A stretch of 64,000 bases of DNA from Nitrospira tepida. Its GTDB lineage: Bacteria > Nitrospirota > Nitrospiria > Nitrospirales > Nitrospiraceae. This document shows positions 52,701 to 60,703 of the stretch, piece after piece. How positions within the stretch are numbered: the first letter of the stretch is position 1; each line of letters begins with the position of its first letter. The notes beneath the pieces are model-generated. The model made no database searches, was not told the DNA's origin, and worked only from the letters and a program-made list of their open reading frames with translations. Location of the stretch: positions 1,426,001 to 1,490,000 of the forward strand of contig NZ_OX365700.1 in the NCBI RefSeq assembly GCF_947241125.1, read 5' to 3'. Made by a program: the position numbers and the translations under genes.

Positions 52701-53657
52701 ATGGATGTCCCATTGATCGGTGCGGTCGTCACATTTCTAGCTGTTCTGCTGGCGAGTTCAGCTGGGATTCTCTATCTCAATTCAAGAGAGGCGCTGAAAG
52801 TCTGGCGCCGACGGGCGGATGGCGACCGAGCCGTCGCGGAGGCTGATGAGGTTTCTCCCGGAGTCGTCGAGCAGGTCAAAGTGCAAGTGTATGCCCTGCT
52901 CGAATGGTTGGGTAAGCTGAATCAGCCGTCCAACTCGGAGGAGGTGCGCGCGACGCGGGGCAAGTTGGTCTGCGCCGGTTACCGTAGCGGGAAAGCGTCC
53001 TTGTTCTACGTCGGCGCCAAGCTGTTGCTGGCGGTGATCGCCGTCTGTCTGATAGCCCTGATTCCAGCCAAGGTCCTTGGGTTCCCCAGCACTACGCAAT
53101 TGATTTTTTACTATGTCTTGGCCGCAGCCTGCGGGTATTATGCTCCATCGTTGTGGCTGCGCAGGGCGATTGCGAGCCGCCAGGATGCGCTCCAGCGGGC
53201 GATCCCGGATGCATTGGACCTGATGGTGGTCTGTGTGGAGGCCGGGCTCGGATTGGATCAGGCCATCGGGCGGGTCGGCGAAGAGGTCAAGCGCGCCCAT
53301 CCGGCTTTGGGCGATGAGCTGAACCTCCTGGCCCTTGAATTACGAACGGGCGTCACGCGGCAGGAGGCGCTGAGAAATTTGGCGCACCGCACGGATTTGG
53401 AGGAAGTGAGAAATCTGGTTGCGATTCTGGTTCAGACAGACCGATTCGGGACCAGTATCGGCCAGGCCCTTCGCGTCCATGCGGATTCCATGCGAACGAC
53501 GCGCCGGCTCAAGGCGGAAGAGCTGGCAGCCAAGTTACCGGTCAAGCTCCTGTTGCCCCTCATCTTCTTCATTTTCCCCAGCATGTTCATCGTCACGATC
53601 GGGCCGGCTTGCATCCGCATGGTGAGAGTGCTCTTTCCCGCGCTGCTCGGTCAATAA
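52701..53657 (+). CDS. tadC: Tad inner-membrane platform protein TadC
   Basis: The 318-residue protein is the second T2SSF platform subunit. Helices at the N-terminus and near 110-150 precede the domain with AIPDALDLMVVCVEAGLGLD and VAILVQTDRFGTSIGQALRV. The C-terminal helix KLLLPLIFFIFPSMFIVTIG is followed by the end of the protein. It follows tadB by ten bases. The Tad locus stops here: there is no tadD, tadE/F or prepilin peptidase gene after it. Confidence 0.9.
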   Translation: MDVPLIGAVVTFLAVLLASSAGILYLNSREALKVWRRRADGDRAVAEADEVSPGVVEQVKVQVYALLEWLGKLNQPSNSEEVRATRGKLVCAGYRSGKASLFYVGAKLLLAVIAVCLIALIPAKVLGFPSTTQLIFYYVLAAACGYYAPSLWLRRAIASRQDALQRAIPDALDLMVVCVEAGLGLDQAIGRVGEEVKRAHPALGDELNLLALELRTGVTRQEALRNLAHRTDLEEVRNLVAILVQTDRFGTSIGQALRVHADSMRTTRRLKAEELAAKLPVKLLLPLIFFIFPSMFIVTIGPACIRMVRVLFPALLGQ

Positions 53658-53669
53658 TTCGGAGCGGAC

Positions 53670-54554
53670 TTGTCTCGCTCGTCCCTCACCCAGATCGTGG
53701 AAACGGCCCTCGCCTCTCGGCTGCTGGCCGATGGGGGGCTGGCCGACCTGCCCGGTGGTCGGTTCCGGGTCGATGCGACCGCCTGGGGAATTCTTGCCCT
53801 CCGTGCATCCGGGGCACGACAGGAATCGCTCGGACCGCTCAGGGGGCGTCTGGCCCAGGAACAAGGAGCGGATGGCCGAGTCTGGATGGATCGAAACCAT
53901 CCCGATGCCTATTGGCCGACCGCGCTCGCCATCCTCGCCTGGCAGGATTCTCCGGCAAACCGCCTCGCTCAGAGCCGTGCGATCCATTTTCTCCTTGATG
54001 CCAGCGGTGTGCACTATCATCGGCGCCCCGATGATCCTGTGGCGCACAATACATTCTTGAAAGGATGGCCTTGGGTCGCAGGCACTCATTCCTGGATTGA
54101 GCCCACCGCACTGAGTGTGATGGCATTACGGGTAACGGGGTTTGGCCAACATGAACGTGTTCGTGAGGCCATCCTGATGATGCTGGACCGGCAGTTGCCT
54201 CATGGAGGATGGAATTACGGGAATACGCTCGTGTTCGGGCAGGAACTGCATCCGATGCCGGAAAGTACGGGAGCCGCGTTGGCCGGATTGGCCGGGCAGG
54301 TTTCTCAGGACAAGGTGGCACGCAGCCTCGAATATATGCTCGGAGAGGTGGGTCGTCTACGGACGCCCCTCTCGTTGGGATGGGCTTTGCTCGGGCTTGC
54401 CGCTTGGGGTCGGACGCCAGCCAACAGCGATGCTCTGGTCGAACTGTGTCTGGCCAACCAATCCCGCTATGGCCCCTACGACACGTCCGCGCTTAGTCTC
54501 CTATTCCTGGCTGCCTCGGGCAGCGGGCTCGTAGCGACGAGCCATACATCATAA
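53670..54554 (+). CDS. Alpha/alpha-toroid protein (prenyltransferase/squalene-cyclase-like repeat)
   Basis: The TTG start at 53670 has GGAG four bases upstream. The 294-residue protein has repeated helices of the prenyltransferase/squalene-oxidase repeat type (VDATAWGILALRASGARQ, YWPTALAILAWQDSP, WIEPTALSVMALRVTGFGQ, GGWNYGNT, LSLGWALLGLAAWG, YDTSALSLLFLAAS). These give an alpha/alpha toroid, as in terpene cyclases and complement-like proteins. No DxDD cyclase motif was seen, so it may be a binding toroid. It has no signal. It is 12 bases after tadC and nine bases before the DUF362 gene, and so is part of one operon. Confidence 0.75.
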   Translation: MSRSSLTQIVETALASRLLADGGLADLPGGRFRVDATAWGILALRASGARQESLGPLRGRLAQEQGADGRVWMDRNHPDAYWPTALAILAWQDSPANRLAQSRAIHFLLDASGVHYHRRPDDPVAHNTFLKGWPWVAGTHSWIEPTALSVMALRVTGFGQHERVREAILMMLDRQLPHGGWNYGNTLVFGQELHPMPESTGAALAGLAGQVSQDKVARSLEYMLGEVGRLRTPLSLGWALLGLAAWGRTPANSDALVELCLANQSRYGPYDTSALSLLFLAASGSGLVATSHTS

Positions 54555-54562
54555 GGAGCATT

Positions 54563-55588
54563 GTGTCGAATCAGAGGGAATCGAAACTTGGACAAGGCCT
54601 GACTCGTCGCGATCTGCTCTTTGCAGGGGCGGCAGGGGTGGTCATTGGAACCGGATGGTTGCTGCTCCCCAAGCGGTATCTTCGGCTGCCGCAACAGGCT
54701 CAAACCTTTGTCGCGAAGGCGGCTCGGTACGAGTTGGATATCGCCGATGCGATTTCACGTGGCCTGCGCGAGCTGGGAGTGACGGCTGAGGAAGTGAAGG
54801 GCAAACGGATTCTGCTCAAGCCGAATCTTGTGGAGACCAGTTCCAGGGCGCCCCACATCAATACCCATCCGCTGGTCCTGCGTGGGGCGATTGAAGCATT
54901 CCTCGGACTTGGGGCGGGGTCCGTCATGGTCGCCGAAGGACCTGGTCATCGGAGAGATACGCTGGCGGTCTATGAAGAATCCGGCCTGGCGGATGTGCTG
55001 ACGGAAGATCGCATCACGTTTCACGACCTGAATTACATCACGGGCTATGAGATGGCGAATGTCGGGAGGCAGACCTCCTTACCGACGCTGACGTTTCCCG
55101 CCCTGTTCAAGGAAGTCGATTGGATTGTTTCCGTGGCCAAAATGAAGACGCACCATTGGGCTGGCGCGACGTTGTCGATGAAAAACCTGTTCGGCGTGAT
55201 GCCCGGCATCTATTATGGCTGGCCGAAGAACGTGTTGCACCATGCGGGGATCGAAAATTCGATCCTGGATATCAACGCGACGTTGAAGCCGCAGTTTGCG
55301 ATTGTGGACGGCATCGTCGGCATGGAAGGCGATGGCCCGATCATGGGCGATCCCAAGCAGGTGGGGGTGCTCGTGATGGGGCGCAATCTTCCGGCGGTGG
55401 ATGCGACTTGTTGCCGGATCATGGGGATTGATCCGTACAGGCTGTCGTATTTGGCTCGGGCCGATCGCTGGCTGGGACCGATCGATGACTCCTGTATCGA
55501 GCAGCGGGGCGAAACGATCGCGTCCGTGCGCACCGACTTTCGGTTGATCGAGAAGATTCCCGCGCAGCAAGGAATTCGTCTCGCTTGA
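54563..55588 (+). CDS. Tat-exported DUF362-domain protein
   Basis: The GTG start follows AAGGAGCATT. The N-terminus has a twin-arginine signal (TRRDLLFAGAAGVVIGTGW). The mature domain is DUF362: RILLKPNLVETSS, NTHPLVLRGAIEAFLGLGAG, VAEGPGHRRDTL, MKTHHWAGATLSMKNLFGVM and later VDGIVGMEGDGP. These blocks are typical of DUF362 proteins, some of which carry Fe-S clusters in longer versions; this one has no ferredoxin part. The function of the family is unknown. The location after a toroid gene in a Tad operon is unexpected. Confidence 0.85.
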   Translation: MSNQRESKLGQGLTRRDLLFAGAAGVVIGTGWLLLPKRYLRLPQQAQTFVAKAARYELDIADAISRGLRELGVTAEEVKGKRILLKPNLVETSSRAPHINTHPLVLRGAIEAFLGLGAGSVMVAEGPGHRRDTLAVYEESGLADVLTEDRITFHDLNYITGYEMANVGRQTSLPTLTFPALFKEVDWIVSVAKMKTHHWAGATLSMKNLFGVMPGIYYGWPKNVLHHAGIENSILDINATLKPQFAIVDGIVGMEGDGPIMGDPKQVGVLVMGRNLPAVDATCCRIMGIDPYRLSYLARADRWLGPIDDSCIEQRGETIASVRTDFRLIEKIPAQQGIRLA

Positions 55589-55601
55589 GAGGATTGGCAC
55601 C

Positions 55602-55946
55602 ATGAACAGATGGTCGTTAGTGAGGGCGATTGGTGTGGGCATCTTTCTCGTTGCAGGCCTGGCGACGGCGGAACCGGGGGCGGAGCCCGAGCCAGTGTCA
55701 CCCCAGCCGGATTTGTACGATCATTATCGCGGGCTTCAACAGATGCAGCAGTCCCTGCTACGCCGCTCTCCGGAGGAGCAGGCGCGCCTGCAGCCGCAGG
55801 TGCAACGGGCTGAGCAGGAAGCCTGTCGGCAATTGGCGCGAGAACGGCGGACCAACGTGTCGTCCGGACGGTATTGGCAGCAAGGCGGGGACGAATTTGT
55901 TGCCTTTGTCCTGCAGTTTGAACAATACTGCCAGACATTGGAATGA
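55602..55946 (+). CDS. Small secreted protein, glutamine/arginine-rich helix
   Basis: The 114-residue precursor has a signal peptide (AIGVGIFLVAGLATAEP). A Pro-rich linker is followed by a helical part with LQQMQQSLLRRSPEEQARLQ and a Cys pair in EACRQLARERR and FEQYCQTLE. It has no recognised family. It is 13 bases after the DUF362 gene, in the same direction. Confidence 0.6.
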   Translation: MNRWSLVRAIGVGIFLVAGLATAEPGAEPEPVSPQPDLYDHYRGLQQMQQSLLRRSPEEQARLQPQVQRAEQEACRQLARERRTNVSSGRYWQQGGDEFVAFVLQFEQYCQTLE

Positions 55947-55996
55947 CGATCGCAGTAGAGGGATGTGACCTGAGGATGGCTCCGTCGGGAGAGACC

Positions 55997-56371
55997 ATGT
56001 CCATTCGCCGACCGGAAGACATGCATGCGGTATTCAATGAGCGGTTCAACGAAGGGGATTTGGACGGGTTGCTCGCGCTCTATGAACCGAACGCGAAGCT
56101 GGCGCCACAGCCGGGTCAGGAGGTACAAGGACGAGAGGCCATTCGGACCGCCCTGCAGGGCTTTCTAGCCCTGAAGCCTCGCATGGACCTGACGACCCGC
56201 TATGTCCTGGAGGCTGGCGACATGGCCGTCCTCAGCGGACAGTGGAAGCTGACTGGAACAGGACCTGACGGGTCGGCCGTGGAAATGGGTGGCAAGAGCG
56301 TTGAAGTACTCCGCCGGCAACCGGACGGGACCTGGCTGTATGTGCTGGATCTGCCTTTCGGCGCGGACTGA
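55997..56371 (+). CDS. SnoaL/NTF2-like protein
   Basis: The ATG at 55997 has GGGAGAG six bases upstream and begins directly with the NTF2-like pattern (RRPEDMHAVFNERFNEGDL, then LALYEPNAKLAPQPGQEVQG, and a C-terminal KSVEVLRRQPDGTWLYVLD). The 124 residues are the usual size for the DUF4440/SnoaL-like cone fold, which binds small hydrophobic molecules. A longer reading from 55943 that overlaps the previous stop is possible but less likely. Confidence 0.75.
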   Translation: MSIRRPEDMHAVFNERFNEGDLDGLLALYEPNAKLAPQPGQEVQGREAIRTALQGFLALKPRMDLTTRYVLEAGDMAVLSGQWKLTGTGPDGSAVEMGGKSVEVLRRQPDGTWLYVLDLPFGAD

Positions 56372-56457
56372 GCTCGGTTTCGCTCTGATCCCATCTTCGA
56401 CAAATCCGTATCCAATTCACCAAGACCAGTTGACTCGGCCGCCGATCTCCTCTACTG

Positions 56458-59355
56458 GTGCATGCTCCGCCCCTTTCACAAGGCGGCTGTTGGGACTCCG
56501 TGCTGACGCGACTCGCCAAAATTCTCGCCGGCTTGCTGCTGATCATCTTGGGGTTGACGTTCCTGCTCTATGGCATCCTGCCGGACCTGGCGTCCCGGCT
56601 GTTGACCCGCCTCCTGATCCAGCGTGGATTTGACCAGGTCGTCGTGCAGGTGGACCGACCGGGCCTGATCTCCCTGCGCATCCCGCGCCTGTCGGTTCAA
56701 AAAGACCTGGGTCCTGAGCACCTGCGCCTCCAACTGGAGGATGTCCAGGTGGAGTACGACCTGCGAGAACTGCTCGGGGGACGAGTCAATACGGTGGTTG
56801 TCCCCCGTGCCTCGATCATGCTTCAAGATGAGCAGCGAGGGCCTGAGCCCACCGGCGAAGCGGAATTATCGAAGCAGGCGGCGCTGTCGTTGGGAGCCCT
56901 GTTCCAGCCGATTCCGCGGTTGCCTCTCGACCAACTGTTTCTGGATCAAGTGACGGTGCATCGGGATCGTGCCAGCGGGCCCTTTCGCGACATGACGATT
57001 TCCGGAACCGTCCAGGAACGCGAGCAGGTGCTCACGGGGGCCCTGACCTTCAAGGGCCTGGAGGGGAGCGCCTACCAATTGCGATGGATGGGCCGACATG
57101 CCGGCTCGATGACGGCGGAGTTGCATCGGATCGGACGGCAGGGTTCCCCGGTCGTTGCCTTTCGTACAGAGGAAGTGCCGGCCGAATCGGACCTCCGCCT
57201 GCGCGGGACCTTTCAGACGGAATTTCAGGAACTGGCGCCCCTGTTGGCCTTGATGGTTCCGCTCGGCCCGCAGATCGAGCAGATCTCCGGCACCGTGATG
57301 GCCGAATGGTCGGTAACGGCGTCGCGGTCGGCGGCGGTGCAGTCCCTCTGGCTCGATCCGGAGACCAAGGTCGAAGGGCAGGTGCGGCTCCGGTTGGCGC
57401 TCCCCGAATGGCCGGGGCGGGCACAGACCATGGCTCTCTTGCTCAGCGGGCGGGTGTCCGGCAATGGCCATCGTCTCGACTGGACGCTGAACGAAGACAG
57501 CCTCTTCGGAGCCAATGTTTCGCTTGCGGCGGTGAAGCTGCCGGCTTGGCTGATGGATCCGCTTGCCAAGGGCTTCTCTCCCTTGACGATCGATGTGCCG
57601 TCCGGCACGCATGGCCATCTGATCCCCTCGACCGAATCGCCATCGTGGGCCATGGAGGGTCCGGTCCGCATTCGGTACGGGAATGCCACGAGGCCGATCC
57701 GTGCCGAACTGATCGCTACGAGCCTGGCCCAGTCACCAGTTCAGGAGCTGTCAGGGCGAGGGACGGTTCATGTGGAGGGCAAGCTTGGCCCGATCGCACA
57801 AGACCTTATTCAGGTGGCTGAGGCGACGTGGAATGTAGATGGGGAGGTGACGGTCGAGGCGACCAGGGCTGAGGTCCTGGTCGATCGCGCCTCGGTGGTA
57901 AAGACATCGAGAGTGCGCATGGACCAGTTCCGGGCGTCGAATGTGAGCCTGGCCGTCGCGGAGCCGGTTCGCCTGCTGGTCGATCTGCCGAGCCAACATT
58001 GGGTGATGAATCGCGGCCTGGTTCGACTGCGCGCGCCCAGTTTCGTTATGAAGGAGACCAGGGTCACGCTCGATCGAGCGGATCTTGGGATCAAGCGCTT
58101 GGAGCCGGTCGAGAACGGCTGGAATGCGGATCTGACGCTCGCGCTTTCCCGGTTGGCGCCCAGCATGACCACGCCGACCCTGCCTCCGTCGAACTGGCAG
58201 GCCCATGCTGTAACGGACCAGTCGATGATCACGGTCGAGGTGGAGGGGACGACGCCCGAAAACTTCCTATCAGTGACCGGCACCGGCACCCATCACTGGT
58301 CCGAGAAACAGGGCTCGGCGCGTCTGCGTGTGGGGCCGGTCCGGTTCGAGCCGCCGCAAGCCCTGCTCAGCACGTTGGCGACCCCCTGGCCCTATCCGTT
58401 CGATATCGTTCGGGGCGAGGTCTCGTCGGATATCACGGTGAGTTGGAAGGGGGACCCAAGACAGGCCGAGGAGCGACCGACGATTCAACAGGGCACCGTG
58501 ACGGTGTCGTTGAGCGGACTCGACGGACGGTATCACACGTATGACATCCGTGGCCTGTCGACGAATGTCGTGGTGGAGGTCCAGGGCATGGACGTTCTCA
58601 GCATGCCGGAACCGGCCAAGGTGACCGTGGCGTCCGTTCAGGGACCGGTCGAGGTCACCAAGGTGTCCTGCGAGGTGCAGGTCGGGAAAGTCGAGTGGAC
58701 CGATCCCTCGACCATCGCCTGGGTCGATCTTCGGCGCCTGCGCGCCGGCCTGTTCGGCGGCCAGGTTGTCAGCGAGGGGCTCCGATACGATCCGGCTCAG
58801 CCGGTTCACCGGCTCACGCTCCAGCTTCAAAACTTCGAGGTCCAGAAGCTCCTGAACCTGGAGCAACAGAAGGGTCTGGAGGGCACCGGTCTCTTGGACG
58901 GCACGTTGCCCCTGGTCATCAGCGGCAGGGCGGTCATGGTCGAGGAGGGGCTGGTGGAAGCCCGCCCGCCGGGCGGCGTGATTCGATACCGGCCGCCGCC
59001 GGCCGCCGGCCAGGCGGTCGCGTCGACAAATCCGCACATGGAAATGGTTTTGCAAGCGCTTTCCGATTTTCACTACAATGTGCTCGCGATGTCCGTGCAG
59101 TATCAAGAGGACGGGACCCTGCTGCTGAATACGCGTCTCGAGGGGCGCAATCCCGGGTGGCAGAACGGGCGGCCGGTGCACTTCAACCTGAACGTACAGG
59201 AGAATATCCCGGCGCTGTTAAAGACGCTGGAGACGGTGACGAAGGTACAGGATGCCCTCACCGAGCGATTGGACAGGCAGGGCGGCAGTGGCGGCGAGCC
59301 CGAGGGCGGCGACAAAGACGCTCCGGAGCGTGAAGAGAGGAGAGGAGATCGGTGA
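56458..59355 (+). CDS. ydbH: YdbH-type AsmA-like intermembrane protein
   Basis: The 965-residue protein has an N-terminal membrane anchor (LLLIILGLTFLLYGILPDLA) and then a long beta-rich periplasmic body of AsmA/YdbH type, with repeated pairs of strands of the pattern hydrophobic/polar alternation (VVVQVDRPGLISLRIPRLSV, VTVSLSGLDGRYHTYDIRGL). The C-terminal section (EEGLVEARPPGGVIRYRPPP and LLLNTRLEGRNPGWQNGRPV) matches the YdbH C-terminus seen in proteobacteria. YdbH, TamB and YhdP form phospholipid bridges between inner and outer membranes. The next two genes are YnbE and YdbL, the known partners, in the same order as in E. coli. The initiation codon is GTG, 56458 or 56500. Confidence 0.88.
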   Translation: MHAPPLSQGGCWDSVLTRLAKILAGLLLIILGLTFLLYGILPDLASRLLTRLLIQRGFDQVVVQVDRPGLISLRIPRLSVQKDLGPEHLRLQLEDVQVEYDLRELLGGRVNTVVVPRASIMLQDEQRGPEPTGEAELSKQAALSLGALFQPIPRLPLDQLFLDQVTVHRDRASGPFRDMTISGTVQEREQVLTGALTFKGLEGSAYQLRWMGRHAGSMTAELHRIGRQGSPVVAFRTEEVPAESDLRLRGTFQTEFQELAPLLALMVPLGPQIEQISGTVMAEWSVTASRSAAVQSLWLDPETKVEGQVRLRLALPEWPGRAQTMALLLSGRVSGNGHRLDWTLNEDSLFGANVSLAAVKLPAWLMDPLAKGFSPLTIDVPSGTHGHLIPSTESPSWAMEGPVRIRYGNATRPIRAELIATSLAQSPVQELSGRGTVHVEGKLGPIAQDLIQVAEATWNVDGEVTVEATRAEVLVDRASVVKTSRVRMDQFRASNVSLAVAEPVRLLVDLPSQHWVMNRGLVRLRAPSFVMKETRVTLDRADLGIKRLEPVENGWNADLTLALSRLAPSMTTPTLPPSNWQAHAVTDQSMITVEVEGTTPENFLSVTGTGTHHWSEKQGSARLRVGPVRFEPPQALLSTLATPWPYPFDIVRGEVSSDITVSWKGDPRQAEERPTIQQGTVTVSLSGLDGRYHTYDIRGLSTNVVVEVQGMDVLSMPEPAKVTVASVQGPVEVTKVSCEVQVGKVEWTDPSTIAWVDLRRLRAGLFGGQVVSEGLRYDPAQPVHRLTLQLQNFEVQKLLNLEQQKGLEGTGLLDGTLPLVISGRAVMVEEGLVEARPPGGVIRYRPPPAAGQAVASTNPHMEMVLQALSDFHYNVLAMSVQYQEDGTLLLNTRLEGRNPGWQNGRPVHFNLNVQENIPALLKTLETVTKVQDALTERLDRQGGSGGEPEGGDKDAPEREERRGDR

Positions 59356-59558
59356 ATAGGCGGAGGCGCCTCGTTGTCGCGGGCCTTGCGATGGTTGCAA
59401 CCGGAACCGGCCTCGTCGGGTGCACGCCCCGGGTGGAAGTCGCGCCGCCGGATAAGCCCATCACGATCAATCTCAACGTCAAGATCGACCACGAGATCCG
59501 GGTCAAGGTTGATAAGGAATTGGATCAGGTGCTCTCGGATAAGAGCGGCCTCTTCTGA
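59352..59558 (+). CDS. ynbE: YnbE-type lipoprotein
   Basis: The 68-residue lipoprotein has a lipobox (TGLVGC, Cys 25) and the short mature sequence APPDKPITINLNVKIDHEIR, the conserved YnbE motif. In E. coli YnbE is an outer-membrane lipoprotein that stacks as a beta sheet onto YdbH and completes the bridge. The GTG start overlaps the ydbH stop (GTGA), so translation is coupled. Confidence 0.9.
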   Translation: MNRRRRLVVAGLAMVATGTGLVGCTPRVEVAPPDKPITINLNVKIDHEIRVKVDKELDQVLSDKSGLF

Positions 59559-59581
59559 TCGTATCGGCAAGGAGAAAGATC

Positions 59582-59920
59582 ATGCACCGGTGGAATCAAG
59601 CCGTCCTGGTTGGTGCGCTCGTCGTGATGGGTTTCGTGTGGGGCATCCCGGCCTGGGCCCTGTCGTTGGATGAAGCCAAGGCCAAGGGGCTGGTCGGAGA
59701 GAAGCCGAGCGGGTACCTGGGGGTCGTCTCCGGCGGAGGGGAGGTGCAGGCCCTGGTGAATGACATCAATCAGAAGCGCCGTCAGGCCTATGAGGACATT
59801 GCAAGCCGCAACAAGACGAATATCAAAGATGTCGAATCCCTGGCAGGCGAAAAGGCGATTCAAAACACCAAGCCCGGGCATTTCGTTCAGTCGCCTTCCG
59901 GGCAGTGGATAAAGAAATAG
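59582..59920 (+). CDS. ydbL: YdbL-family periplasmic protein (DUF1318)
   Basis: The 112-residue precursor has a signal peptide (VVMGFVWGIPAWALS) and the DUF1318 body: LDEAKAKGLVGEKPSGYLGV, INQKRRQAYEDIASRNKTN and a C-terminal KPGHFVQSPSGQW. YdbL is reported as a periplasmic factor that keeps YnbE from over-assembling with YdbH. The AAGGAGAAAG ribosome site lies six bases upstream. It is the last gene of the ydbH-ynbE-ydbL group. Confidence 0.9.
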   Translation: MHRWNQAVLVGALVVMGFVWGIPAWALSLDEAKAKGLVGEKPSGYLGVVSGGGEVQALVNDINQKRRQAYEDIASRNKTNIKDVESLAGEKAIQNTKPGHFVQSPSGQWIKK

Positions 59921-60192
59921 CGACCTGTTCCGAGAGGCTTCCGCCACCTCATCCCAAGCTTCCGATCCCCCCTCGTATACGTTCCGATACACCGGTTGAA
60001 GAAACAGATACAGCGCAGCCGGCAGCAGGTTGCGCCGGACCTCCCGTCTGATTCCCTCCGTCCCAATCCTTCCTTCTAATCCCTCGAGAAATCGCAACGA
60101 TTACTGATCGAAGATCGAGAGAACGCCAATCTTTTCGCTCGGCAAGCTCGTGGTCCGGAAGTTGCTCTTCCTGATGGCGTGAGAGGTCTTCG

Positions 60193-60327
60193 ATGATGCG
60201 GCTCCTTCTACATAAGCTCGGACACCTGATCATCTTCGGCGCCAGAACAATGGTCCAAATTGGGATGACCCTGTTCCTGACGAAGCAGTTGATCCTGCGC
60301 GACTGGTTCGAGAAGGCGATCTCGTGA
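60193..60327 (+). CDS. Possible 44-aa small hydrophobic protein
   Basis: An ATG with GAGAGG six bases upstream opens a 44-residue frame (MMRLLLHKLGHLIIFGA at the start, LRDWFEKAIS at the end). It is amphipathic and basic. It is too short for certainty, but the ribosome site and lack of rival frames make it a candidate. It lies in the mostly empty stretch after ydbL. Confidence 0.3.
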   Translation: MMRLLLHKLGHLIIFGARTMVQIGMTLFLTKQLILRDWFEKAIS

Positions 60328-60613
60328 GAGGAGGTGACCATTCCAAGAGGCTTCTTAAAGAGACTCTCATGGTCCGCTGACGAAGGATGGGATGGACAGC
60401 TCAGGCTACGTCAAGATGCGTCGATGTCTTCAAGCCCTTCCGACACTGACCATTGGCCGCTGCTTCTCTGAGGCGTTTGCCCATACGAGGGACCATGCCG
60501 TCACCCCGGCACTTGGGTGCTTCTGAAGGTCTCAAGAGAGGAGGTATCTGTTGGCGTATCTATTATAAAAGTACACACGTAATGTGTGTAACTATCCTGC
60601 CCGAGGTTCTACA
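60328..60613. other. Gene-free stretch with a perfect 7-bp operator-like palindrome
   Basis: No gene is supported. TACACAC at 60572-60578 and GTGTGTA at 60584-60590 form a palindrome around GTAAT. Just upstream is TATTATAAAA, a good minus-10-like sequence. This is the only markedly AT-rich spot nearby and could be a promoter with an operator, but no gene is positioned to use it on the plus strand. Confidence 0.35.
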
Positions 60614-60688
60614 TCAACCGTACCAGTCGTGCTTCCACGGCAAGGCGCTATTCGAATAGCCGCGGACTCCCCAGAAGCTCTTCTCGTC
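60614..60688 (-). pseudogene. 3'-end remnant of a sulfite-oxidase-like gene
   Basis: On the minus strand this stretch reads [24 protein letters not shown] then a stop. The intact gene at 62344 ends [24 protein letters not shown], so 64 of 75 bases agree by hand count. It is the tail of a second copy of that gene. It lies 15 bases after the TPR stop, while the intact gene lies on the other side of the TPR gene. The rest of the copy is absent. Confidence 0.85.
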
Positions 60689-60703
60689 CAAACCTTGAAG
60701 GGA

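Noticed and set aside
59525-60097. Minus-strand frame opposite ydbL, starting TTG 60097
   Set aside because: The first 55 residues look protein-like, but the frame then runs antisense through ydbL and has no ribosome site or known motif.
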